DNA of 64,000 bases from CAVUCE01 sp963739985 (GTDB lineage: Bacteria; Bacteroidota; Ignavibacteria; Ignavibacteriales; Ignavibacteriaceae), in contig CAVUCE010000001.1 of assembly GCA_963739985.1 (NCBI GenBank), positions 62,001-126,000 of the forward strand, read 5' to 3'. Shown piece after piece: positions 15,722 to 23,456 of this stretch. Each line of letters begins with the position of its first letter. Positions within the stretch are counted from its first letter, which is position 1. Below the pieces are notes generated by a model. It did no database searches and had not been told where the DNA came from. It saw only the letters and a list, made by a program, of their open reading frames with translations. The position numbers were made by a program, and so were the translations under genes.

Positions 15722-17261
15722 AATTTATATTTGTAGTTGGATTAAAGGGGTTAGGATAATTTTGCTCTAAACTATAAGAATTAATAATTGAACTTTTATC
15801 TGTTTTACCGATAGCCGTTACATTTCCGAGAGAAGCAACACTTCCGTCAGCGAATACAGCAATTAAAGTAAATCCTTCGCCATTCTGATTCTGATTTGGA
15901 GATAAAAATCCCGAAGCTAAAACTGTGGCGCTTGTACTTGCTAGAGTAGATAGATCGGCTCCAAAGGACGCCACTACCGAGTTGCTTGAATTATCCGCAA
16001 TATCCAAAATATAATTTGAAGCAGGCACTTTAATATAATCCGTAATTGTGCCGTATTTAAATCCGTCAACAAGTGTGGTTACACCACGAGCAATTACATC
16101 TACATCCGGTGCATCTGTAGCTCCGTGCACTACTAATAATTCAACAGAATTAGGATCTGAAGATTCTTCACGTACAGCAGACTTAATGAATAAAGTAAAT
16201 GCTGTATTTTCGGAATTCGGATTCGCTGAAAAATTATTCGGATCAAGTACACCGTTGGCAACTGCAAGATATTTTTCTCCAGGCAATAACTTAACTGCAA
16301 AGTTTTTTAATGTATCTGAAACAGAACTACTGGAACCTGGAGCAATACCTATGTTTATTAATTGATTTGCCGGTGCATCTATAAATGGTGTTGCTGTTCT
16401 GAAAGCGAAATCATTTAGCAATAGATTACCATTTAAATAAACATCTACCAATTTTGCTGCCGGATCGGATGCATTATGTATGACTTGCAATCTGGCTGTG
16501 GTCACCGCAGGTAAATCAACAACGGTTCCATTATTTAATGCCGCAAACAATCCAAATGGAGCATTGCTTTGATTCCCCGTAGCATCTAAAAATCCGGAAG
16601 CGAAGACTACAGCGGTTTGCCCTTTCAAACCAGAAAAATCAGCTTCGAAAGAAGCTACAATTGTATTGTTGTCTGAAGCCGGTGTAACATCTAATAGGTA
16701 TTTAGCAGGAGGAATTGTGATACCTATGTATGGTGTATAATTGCCGTATTGTGCATCGTTTACTAAAGTACCGACTCCGCGGGCAATCACATCAACAGCC
16801 GGTGCATCCGTTGAGCCGTGTAATACAAAAAATTGAACTTGAGAAGTATCATTTGATACAGTTCTTGCATTATCCTGAATAATCAACTTAAATCCGATAT
16901 CATTACTTTCCGGATTCGGTGAAAAATTTGCCGGATTTAATACACCGCTTGCTATAGCTACATACTTTCCACCTGCAGCCAGAGTAACCGGAAAGTTCTT
17001 AATTGTATCAGTAACGGAAGAGCTGTTACCCGGAGCTACACCAATATTTAATTCTACACCTGAGGGAGCATCGATATAAGGAGTTGCAGTTCTGAAAGAA
17101 AAATCATCCAGTAATATATTTCCATTTAAGTAAATATCAACTTTTTCAGCCGTTGCATCAGCTGCATTATGGATTATTTGAAGTTCAGCATTTTGTGCCG
17201 GCAGCATTATAGTAAAAGAAAAGATAAAAAGTATTAGCAAATGAAATGAATTCTTGGACAT
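15678..17261 (-). CDS. Secreted DUF4397 repeat protein, truncated by frameshift
   Basis: Protein of 527 residues as read. A signal peptide (about 1-22, MSKNSFHLLILFIFSFTIML then PAQNAEL) is followed by two long homologous units of about 220 residues (about 24-250 and 257-475). Each carries DUF4397 features: LQIIHNAADATAEKVDIYLNG and VIHNASDPAAKLVDVYLNG, then FRTATP, and later FVLHGSTDAPAVDVIARG and VVHGATDAPDVDVIARG. A T9SS sorting domain starts (SLEQNYPNPFNPTT) but is broken by a +1 shift after NSGF. The presumed role is a cell-surface or released protein. The intact duplications suggest the break is recent or is a sequence error. Confidence 0.85.
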   Translation of the reverse strand: MSKNSFHLLILFIFSFTIMLPAQNAELQIIHNAADATAEKVDIYLNGNILLDDFSFRTATPYIDAPSGVELNIGVAPGNSSSVTDTIKNFPVTLAAGGKYVAIASGVLNPANFSPNPESNDIGFKLIIQDNARTVSNDTSQVQFFVLHGSTDAPAVDVIARGVGTLVNDAQYGNYTPYIGITIPPAKYLLDVTPASDNNTIVASFEADFSGLKGQTAVVFASGFLDATGNQSNAPFGLFAALNNGTVVDLPAVTTARLQVIHNASDPAAKLVDVYLNGNLLLNDFAFRTATPFIDAPANQLINIGIAPGSSSSVSDTLKNFAVKLLPGEKYLAVANGVLDPNNFSANPNSENTAFTLFIKSAVREESSDPNSVELLVVHGATDAPDVDVIARGVTTLVDGFKYGTITDYIKVPASNYILDIADNSSNSVVASFGADLSTLASTSATVLASGFLSPNQNQNGEGFTLIAVFADGSVASLGNVTAIGKTDKSSIINSYSLEQNYPNPFNPTTNINFALPNSGFCNIKGL

Positions 17262-17520
17262 AATAACCCCCGAAATTATTTAATAAAAAAAGTCTAAGAT
17301 TTGTTGAATAGATTCAGAAATGAAATCTTGGTATCGTATCAATGGCAACAACAGGAAGGAGGAATACAAAGTTCCACACTATTGTAAAAAAATTAAAATG
17401 ATCGTTATTATTTTTATAAATAATATTATTGAAAGGTTTTATAAAAATTTAAAAATAGAAAAATATTTTAATTTTATTTATTTTAAGTGTCATTAATATA
17501 TTTGCAATCTAAATATTATT

Positions 17521-17647
17521 AACTCATGTTACGCAAAACGGTCATTCTGAATGAAATGAAGAATCTCAAGGATTCGATTTTTACAAATTTATGAGATATT
17601 TCACTTCGTTCAATATGACCAAAACATATGCTTGCGTAACATGAGTT
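17521..17647. mobile_element. MITE-like inverted-repeat element, copy B
   Basis: 127 bases, the best-preserved copy. Terminal repeats AACTCATGTTACGCA are perfect over 15 bases. The flanks are ATT on both sides, a 3-bp target duplication. The interior inverted repeat (GGTCATTCTGAATGAAATG against CACTTCGTTCAATATGACC) would extend the hairpin over almost the whole element. It lies in the 440-base gap upstream of the beta-barrel gene at 17702; the rest of that gap holds no gene. Confidence 0.85.
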
Positions 17648-17701
17648 ATTAATTTTAACTATTGCTTCAGGCAAGAATATCTGTAAATAAAGGGGAATAA
17701 T

Positions 17702-18283
17702 TTGAAAAATATTTTATTAATAATTCTATCCATATTTAGTTTTAACCTATTTGCGCAAAATATAAATATTGATAAATCGGGAAAGAGTATTTTATTAAAA
17801 AACCTAAGAATTAATTTTCAAGCGAATGTTGCTCAATCTATGACAGCAAGTGATTCAACTGGAAATCATGATTATTATTTAGGCAATAGTTTTTCTGCAG
17901 GAATTGAATGGGGATTTAATTATAATGATAATATAGACTATGGAATTGGAATTGAATATCAATTTCAAAGTTCCGTTGCCGGATATGACGGAAAAATTGG
18001 ATCTGTTCCTATATATACTTTTGTGGATTATCCGCTTTTAGAAAGGAAACAATTTCCGGTAAATTTAACTATAAGGTTAGGATATGCTTTCTTAACGAAC
18101 GGTAATAACATTGAAAAAGTTGGAGATGGACTTTATCATTCGTTAGGAGTTTCCACGACATTTTCCGAAAATTTTCAAATAAAATTGTTATACTCCAATG
18201 AATATGGCAAAATTAAATTATTTAGAAATGAGTATTCTATACGCCGAAGTAATTTTAGTCTTGGAATTTATTTCCTGATGTAA
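17702..18283 (+). CDS. Predicted outer-membrane beta-barrel protein
   Basis: Protein of 193 residues. A signal peptide (KNILLIILSIFSFNLFAQN) is followed by alternating amphipathic strands rich in aromatic and Gly/Asn residues, e.g. SFSAGIEWGFNYNDNIDYGIGIEYQF and FPVNLTIRLGYAFL. The last strand ends in aromatic/hydrophobic NFSLGIYFLM, as in barrel proteins assembled by BAM. It begins with TTG at 17702 behind AAGGGGAATAA. No specific family was recognised. It is followed by a second, broken barrel-like gene on the same strand. Confidence 0.75.
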   Translation: MKNILLIILSIFSFNLFAQNINIDKSGKSILLKNLRINFQANVAQSMTASDSTGNHDYYLGNSFSAGIEWGFNYNDNIDYGIGIEYQFQSSVAGYDGKIGSVPIYTFVDYPLLERKQFPVNLTIRLGYAFLTNGNNIEKVGDGLYHSLGVSTTFSENFQIKLLYSNEYGKIKLFRNEYSIRRSNFSLGIYFLM

Positions 18284-18356
18284 TTGTAGCGGGTTAGCAA
18301 TAATTTTATTAGATTATAATCGAGAGATAATTTCTAGAGTATCAAAAACAAAAAAT

Positions 18357-19008
18357 ATGAAGATTATAATATATATCATTTCTTTTTCAACATTACTTTT
18401 TCCTCAAGCTTTTAATTCTACTGCTGCTCGAAAATCTCTTCTACCTTCATCGTTAAATCCCACAGCACATTCAGGGTTTAAAATTTAATCTTATACTTGG
18501 TGCAAGCGATCAAATGCTGCTAATGTTCGGGAAACATTATGAAAATAATTCCGGTTATGGAAATTATACGGACGGTTCCAGGTTGCCTTTTAATTTGCAT
18601 GTACTCGCAGGACTTAAATTTTCCGACATTGCTGAATTAGATTATCGTTACGGAATCATGAATATTTATGATGGTTTTAATGGTACAGACCAAGCAGTGA
18701 ACCTAAGATTTAATATTTGGGATCAATTTATTCTCGGCATCATTGGAATGGACTTTTTTCAAAACAATGGGGAATCTCACGGTGTTACTGATTATGCTGT
18801 TAGCGGCGGCAGCACTACATTTTATTCTGTCGGTTTAGGATGTAATTTAACAAATCACTTCTCGCTGAATATAAGTTACTACATTCCGAGAGAAAAGATA
18901 TACGGCTACGATTATGTTAATAATTTTGATGGAACTACTAACTATTATAATAAAATAATTAATGGCGTCCTTGTATTCGGATTTCAATACAGATTTATTG
19001 TACTTTAA
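18357..19008 (+). pseudogene. Outer-membrane beta-barrel-like protein interrupted by a one-base insertion
   Basis: From ATG 18357 the frame gives a signal peptide (MKIIIYIISFSTLLF then PQAF) and runs to SGFKI and a stop at 18486-18488. One base later in phase, the reading continues FNLILGASDQMLLMFG and on to YRFIVL at 19008. Deleting one A from the AAAA run at 18480-18483 joins the two into SGFKFNLILGASDQ. The downstream part has beta-barrel features: LHVLAGLKFSDIAELDYRYG, FYSVGLGCNLTNHFSLNISYYIP and a last strand LVFGFQYRFIVL. A shorter product from the internal ATG at 18514 would lack a signal peptide. Confidence 0.7.
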
Positions 19009-19057
19009 ATAATCAGACATAAAAATAATTATTTGCTAAATTCGGGGGAGAGGGGAG

Positions 19058-19699
19058 ATGAAAACAATATTCTTGTTGCTTATTTTATTATCAAATTACT
19101 CGTTTTGTAAAAATGAGAACACGCATCCGTTTTTTATTAATAATTCAAATGAGATGTGGACAGAAATTTCAGACGAGACAATAGATTTTCTAGTAAACCA
19201 TTTGAAATATACCAAACTTGAACCCGGATATTCACACTACGAATATTTATATCAATTATCTCCGATAGATACTCTCTTTAATGCACCTTACATAGTTGTG
19301 CAAGTTAATAACTCAGGAAGATTAACCTGGAAAGAAATACAATCTTTTCGCTCAGCATCGTACAAATATGATTCGCAAAAAAAATATCTGTTTAAATATG
19401 CAGATGCAAAACTTTATGCAATTATTCCAACCAACAGAGGTACAATAAATATTTATTGTTATGCAAAGAATATAATATCCAATAGAAAGGATAATCAATT
19501 TATATCATTCGTAAATTCGATTGAGTTATTACCAAGTCAAAAATATAATAAGAACTTTGTGAGGGACATACCAATTCTGGGCGATTTACTTTGGAATACG
19601 GAGTTAATAAAAATATTATTAATAATAATCGCTATTCTTCTTTTATTAAGATTTACCGGGAGAAAAAAGCAAGTCACTAGAACTGCCGTTAAATATTAG
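19058..19699 (+). CDS. Hypothetical exported protein with C-terminal membrane helix
   Basis: Protein of 213 residues. The signal peptide is about 1-17 (MKTIFLLLILLSNYSFC). A soluble region of roughly 155 residues of unknown family follows, then one membrane helix near 183-199 (IKILLIIIAILLLLRF) and a basic tail (TGRKKQV), so the soluble part should face the periplasm. The ribosome site is GGAGAGGGGAG before the ATG. It is 23 bases upstream of a small lipoprotein gene, suggesting an operon. No motif pointing to enzymatic activity was seen. Confidence 0.65.
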   Translation: MKTIFLLLILLSNYSFCKNENTHPFFINNSNEMWTEISDETIDFLVNHLKYTKLEPGYSHYEYLYQLSPIDTLFNAPYIVVQVNNSGRLTWKEIQSFRSASYKYDSQKKYLFKYADAKLYAIIPTNRGTINIYCYAKNIISNRKDNQFISFVNSIELLPSQKYNKNFVRDIPILGDLLWNTELIKILLIIIAILLLLRFTGRKKQVTRTAVKY

Positions 19700-19722
19700 A
19701 AATTAAAGGTTGAGGTAAATGA

Positions 19723-20091
19723 ATGAAACAAATTATTTCTGTTTTAGCCGCCTTGGTATTTACAGGATGTTTTACGGTAACAAATGTAAATAAATTTAAT
19801 TCTCCTGATGAATTTTCGGGCACGTGGAAAATTGTAAATAATTCTAGTGCTGTTTTAAGAATTATTCCTGCAAGAAGACAAACATACACACTCAAATTTA
19901 ACAGCGGGGAATATCAATGGGAAGGAGTAGGATTTAAAGAAGGAGATGAAATGGTCGCGATTTTCAGATATAGAAATATATCCGATTACGGTTATGTTAC
20001 ATTTCATTTAGATAATCATAATAAGTTAAGTTTTATCTCCAGAAACCCGGATGGAGGATTTCGTTCCAGCAGTTACTATATCAGATATTAG
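19723..20091 (+). CDS. Small hypothetical lipoprotein
   Basis: Protein of 122 residues with a short signal and a lipobox at LVFTGC (Cys16), so it should be lipid-anchored in the periplasm. The mature part is about 105 residues, predicted mostly strand (FSGTWKIVNNSSAVLRI, YTLKFNSGEYQWEGVGF, YGYVTFHLDNHNKLSFISRN), like lipocalin-type or DUF-type small beta proteins. No family is certain. GAGGT precedes the ATG. It probably shares a transcript with the membrane protein gene immediately upstream. Confidence 0.65.
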   Translation: MKQIISVLAALVFTGCFTVTNVNKFNSPDEFSGTWKIVNNSSAVLRIIPARRQTYTLKFNSGEYQWEGVGFKEGDEMVAIFRYRNISDYGYVTFHLDNHNKLSFISRNPDGGFRSSSYYIRY

Positions 20092-20336
20092 AGAATGACT
20101 TTCAAACGAATAAGTTTAAGTCCTATTTTTAAGTTTTAAAAGCCATCAAGCTAAATGTAGAAATTATTTTAACATAATTTGTCTTAGAAATTTAATATTG
20201 CAAATCCAAGAAAATTATAATAGATTATAATATAAGGGATTAAGGTGTGAGATCCGCAATGAGATATGAATTCAGTTTATTAAATATCAATCATATTTCT
20301 CGATTATTATTTTAAAATTCTTGAGTAGGAGGCTTT

Positions 20337-20483
20337 ATGTTCTGAGGCGTAACATCTTTTATCGGTCTATATTATGTAGTTATTCTTGGTGTTATCATAT
20401 TCTCAATAAGCATGATATTGCGGGTTGTTAAAGCTATTGAAAAAATAGCCGATTCTTATGAACGAAAGAATGGAGCCAATTAA
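20337..20483 (+). pseudogene. Small membrane protein gene with in-frame TGA at codon 3
   Basis: TAGGAGG lies 5 bases before ATG 20337. The frame reads Met-Phe, then TGA (20343-20345), then GVTSFIGLYYVVILGVIIF, SISMILRVVKAIEKIADSY and ERKNGAN with TAA at 20481-20483. Apart from the TGA this is a well-formed small membrane protein: one helix, then a basic amphipathic tail. TGG to TGA would be a single change. TGA is used as a normal stop elsewhere in this window (2979-2981, 12545-12547), so code reassignment is unlikely. It is probably a nonsense mutation or a sequence error. Confidence 0.6.
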
Positions 20484-20542
20484 TCACAATACAATTGTGA
20501 ATTAATCGAATATTTAGATGCTTTTACTTTTATGAGGGGAAC

Positions 20543-20905
20543 ATGAGATACAAAAATTTATTTTATGCATATACATTAGAGATTATGATTGGTGTTACTA
20601 CAATTATATTCATAATGTATTTGAACTCAAATGCCATAGTATTTTTATCGGCTTTAGCGATCAGACCTCTGATACTGAAACGTACTAATACTCACCCCGG
20701 TGATTCTTATTGGTTTGAAACATTTAGGATAGGGAAGTTAGCAATAGTATATACTTCTTTAGTTATAATTATACTTTACCTAATTGATGAAATATTTTTA
20801 GCTAATGAGATTATGAAAAATAATAGAGACAAAATATTAATAATATTTCCTTTGTTTGTATTAGTGCATGGTCTAATAGGAGTTACTTATAAAAGAGATA
20901 GTTAA
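20543..20905 (+). CDS. Hypothetical membrane protein
   Basis: Protein of 120 residues with about four hydrophobic helices (near 8-25, 30-43, 66-85 and 98-114) and no recognisable motif. GAGGGGAAC precedes the ATG. It lies 59 bases after the TGA-interrupted small gene on the same strand. It ends 6 bases before the convergent XRE regulator, whose stop codon faces it. No family was recognised. Confidence 0.6.
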   Translation: MRYKNLFYAYTLEIMIGVTTIIFIMYLNSNAIVFLSALAIRPLILKRTNTHPGDSYWFETFRIGKLAIVYTSLVIIILYLIDEIFLANEIMKNNRDKILIIFPLFVLVHGLIGVTYKRDS

Positions 20906-20911
20906 TGCATA

Positions 20912-21142
20912 TTATAAATTTTTATTTATTTTAGATTCGTATTGAAAAACGTCCTCCAGCTTCACATTAAATATTTCTGCGATTTTAAATGCAAGTTCTA
21001 GAGTAGGGGAGTATTTTGCGGATTCTATAGCTAATACTGTCTGTCTGGAAACTCCTAATTTATCCGCCAATTCTTGTTGCGTCATCTCATTATTATTGAA
21101 GCGCAGTTTTCTGATATTATTTTTAATATTTAATTTGCCCAC
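20912..21142 (-). CDS. XRE-family helix-turn-helix transcriptional regulator
   Basis: Protein of 76 residues, all of it one HTH_3/XRE domain: IRKLRFNNNEMTQQELADKL, then the recognition helix VSRQTVLAIESAKYSPTLELAFKIAEIF and the tail VKLEDVFQYES. Such small DNA-binding proteins often regulate the membrane protein encoded just upstream. Here the 142-residue membrane gene ends 1 base before this start, so the two form one operon. The usual arrangement is autoregulation; no operator was identified. Confidence 0.9.
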   Translation of the reverse strand: MGKLNIKNNIRKLRFNNNEMTQQELADKLGVSRQTVLAIESAKYSPTLELAFKIAEIFNVKLEDVFQYESKINKNL

Positions 21143-21143
21143 A

Positions 21144-21572
21144 TTAAACTCCTCTTCGGTAGTAAATTAGTTGAGAAGTAAATTTTGTTATTTCAGCTAA
21201 TATGAAAAAGCACATGATCAAATTAATAATTAATATTGGTGAATGAGTTACAAGTAAACTCAAACAAGTGATCCAAACTCCGGCAATTAAGAAAAAATAT
21301 GCATTACTTGCAGCTTTTAATTTGATTATTTTATCTCTTTCATCTTCACCTTCTTTAGCTTCTTTTCTAAAAATTATGGCAAGAATAATTTGAAATATTA
21401 TTTCGGCGATTATAACTAACACCACAATACTTACAAAATTATTTACTATCTGAATATTATCAACTTCAGCTTTAAATAGGATGCTGAAAGTATTAATGAA
21501 GTAATAACCGAAAAATACTGCAGTTATTAATAGTGAAGTCCAAATCTTTTTTTCCTGATATGACAAATTCAT
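21144..21572 (-). CDS. Four-helix membrane protein cotranscribed with XRE regulator (DUF2178-like)
   Basis: Protein of 142 residues with four membrane helices (about 11-29, 43-66, 88-109 and 114-133). Between helices 2 and 3 is a charged loop, FRKEAKEGEDERDKIIKLKA, characteristic of DUF2178-type proteins found next to small XRE regulators. The function is unknown. It is first in a two-gene operon with the regulator. The upstream 230 bases are AT-rich and contain the divergent start of the GH128 lipoprotein gene. Confidence 0.7.
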   Translation of the reverse strand: MNLSYQEKKIWTSLLITAVFFGYYFINTFSILFKAEVDNIQIVNNFVSIVVLVIIAEIIFQIILAIIFRKEAKEGEDERDKIIKLKAASNAYFFLIAGVWITCLSLLVTHSPILIINLIMCFFILAEITKFTSQLIYYRRGV

Positions 21573-21805
21573 GTTAATTCCCTTATGTAATGTAAAAATA
21601 ACCTAACAAAAAGTATGAAATAATTAACAAAATGTCAAAAATAATTAACATCTAAAATATAATATATCTCTAAAAATATTATCTGTATTAAAGGTTTTAA
21701 TCTAAAATATTATGTAAAATAAGAAGTTAATAATTCTTAGAGCTTGATAAAATTCTTATATTAAAAAGTTAAAAAATAATCCTTCGTCAATGTTCAGGGG
21801 TTCTG

Positions 21806-22711
21806 ATGAAAAAAATACGACTATTACTATTTCCGGTGATAATTTCTTTTTTGATTTTAGGATGTAAAAAAAGTTCAAATCCTTCTGATGAGAATTCTAA
21901 TACGCCTATTAATAAAAGCCAAAAGCGAGGGATAGCATTTGATATGGCATCTTCAAACGATTTTATGGCTATTTCGAGTGGAATAAGCTGGTGGTATAAT
22001 TGGTCGATTGTTTATAATAAAAATACTCCGACTGATTACAATAAAACATATGGAATGGATTTTATCCCGATGTTATGGGGAGGGAATACCAGTCAAAATG
22101 ATATGCTACTTGCTAAAAGTTTTATCCTCGCTCATCCGGAAATTAAATATCTTCTAGTCATGAACGAACCCAACCTGACAGATCAAGCTAATCGTACACC
22201 GGCGCAAGCTGCTGCCGATTGGGTGAAGTATGAGCAGATAGTTAATGATTTGGAAGCGAGTGGAAGAAAAATTTACCTTGTCGGGCCTGCGATGAATTGG
22301 GGAACGATGCAAAATTATTCTGATCCGGTAGTTTGGTTAGATGCTTTTTATTCAGCGTATAAATCAGCTAATAATGGCAGAGAACCCAGAATAGACTATT
22401 TGGCTTTTCATTGGTATGATTACGGTTTGTCCGCACAACTTGACAGACTAGCTAAATACAATAAGAAAATTTGGATTACAGAAATGGCAAACTGGAATTC
22501 TCAAATAAATTCTTATTCAAAACAAGAAGCACAGATGAAAGAAATGGTGGCTATTTGTGAAAATAGAAGCGATGTATTTCGTTATGCCTGGTTTTATGGA
22601 AGAGGAAATTTTCCGGATAAACATTTTACTTATTTGTTTACCGCAAAAGACGGTGAACTTTCTGAACTCGGGAAATTATATATAATTCTACCTTATAATA
22701 ACTCAAATTAA
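21806..22711 (+). CDS. Lipoprotein glycoside hydrolase of the GH128 / Asl1-like (Glyco_hydro_cc) family
   Basis: Protein of 301 residues. A lipoprotein signal ends at LILGC (Cys20), followed by a Ser/Asn-rich linker and the catalytic domain from about 38. Family landmarks are KRGIAFD, SWWYNWS, MDFIPMLWGG, LLVMNEPNL (candidate acid/base Glu), DYLAFHWYDYG and IWITEMANW (candidate nucleophile Glu). Members cleave beta-1,3-glucans in a TIM barrel. The protein should sit on the outer membrane or face the periplasm and may attack fungal, plant or algal beta-glucan. No partner transporter or regulator is adjacent. Confidence 0.85.
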   Translation: MKKIRLLLFPVIISFLILGCKKSSNPSDENSNTPINKSQKRGIAFDMASSNDFMAISSGISWWYNWSIVYNKNTPTDYNKTYGMDFIPMLWGGNTSQNDMLLAKSFILAHPEIKYLLVMNEPNLTDQANRTPAQAAADWVKYEQIVNDLEASGRKIYLVGPAMNWGTMQNYSDPVVWLDAFYSAYKSANNGREPRIDYLAFHWYDYGLSAQLDRLAKYNKKIWITEMANWNSQINSYSKQEAQMKEMVAICENRSDVFRYAWFYGRGNFPDKHFTYLFTAKDGELSELGKLYIILPYNNSN

Positions 22712-22724
22712 CATTAGAGAAATA

Positions 22725-23174
22725 TCATCTTTGAGATTTACCGAATATTAAGTTATCTAAACTAATTTTCATTGGACCTGAAATAAGAACAACTATTGCA
22801 ATAATCATAATAGTAAACGGATAAGCCGCACCGCCTTTAAAGAATCCACGGGGAAGCATAAAACTTGTCGCAACAATCATATTAATTGCAACAAAAAATG
22901 CTGACGGTCTAGTGAATAAACCTAAAAAAATTAACAAACCTCCAAACAATTCTGTGTAACAACTTATATAAGTCAGCGGCGCTGATATTCCCATTTTAAC
23001 GAAGTTACTTACGGTTAAACTTAAGCCTTGCCCTCCGAACCAACCAAATACTTTTCCGGCTCCTAGTACAAATAAAATTATTCCAATGGAAAGTCTAAGT
23101 AGCAATAGACTGATATCAAGTAACTTGCTGTTATAATTTAAGAGATAATATTTTAAAGATTTTTTGAATTGCAT
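22725..23174 (-). CDS. DoxX family membrane protein
   Basis: Protein of 149 residues with four membrane helices and the DoxX pattern: LLLLRLSIGIILFVLGAGKV near the start, GFTxPxFF-like GLFTRPSAFFVAINMIVA and a final helix ending ISGPMKISLDNLIFG. DoxX proteins are linked to redox or thiol-stress systems in some bacteria and often act as small subunits of unknown enzymes. It converges with the GH128 gene, 13 bases between the stops. MITE copy C lies just upstream of its start. Confidence 0.85.
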   Translation of the reverse strand: MQFKKSLKYYLLNYNSKLLDISLLLLRLSIGIILFVLGAGKVFGWFGGQGLSLTVSNFVKMGISAPLTYISCYTELFGGLLIFLGLFTRPSAFFVAINMIVATSFMLPRGFFKGGAAYPFTIMIIAIVVLISGPMKISLDNLIFGKSQR

Positions 23175-23233
23175 ATATAAAACCGGATAATAAATAAAAA
23201 TAATTTAGAATATTCTCATATAAATATATTAAT

Positions 23234-23368
23234 TCCTCATGTTACGCAAAACGGTCATTCTGAATGAAATGAAGAATCTCAAGGTTTCGATTTTTACAAA
23301 ATTATGAGATATTTCCCCGTCTTAGACGGGTCAATATGACCAAAACATATACTTGCGTAACTTGAGTT
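23234..23368. mobile_element. MITE-like inverted-repeat element, copy C
   Basis: 135-base copy, same orientation as copy B. The left end has diverged in its first two bases (TCCTCATGTTACGCA) and the right end ends TTGAGTT; AAT flanks both sides, a third 3-bp duplication. Near the middle it carries an extra short palindrome, CCCGTCTTAGACGGG, absent from copies A and B. The interior is otherwise nearly identical to copy B. It lies in the gap upstream of the DoxX gene and downstream of a kinase gene end. Confidence 0.8.
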
Positions 23369-23456
23369 AATTAGTACAAGAATAATATTCTTATAATTTA
23401 GGAGTAATTAATTTATATAAAAGGAAAAGTATTTTGGTATCAAAGTCAATACTTTG

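Noticed and set aside
20343..20345. TGA as selenocysteine or tryptophan codon
   Set aside because: TGA ends other genes in this window normally, and no SECIS-like hairpin was evident just after the codon; a nonsense change is simpler.
10281..23368. Three inverted repeats as attenuators or CRISPR-like repeats
   Set aside because: Spaced by kilobases with target duplications, no regular spacers and no cas genes.
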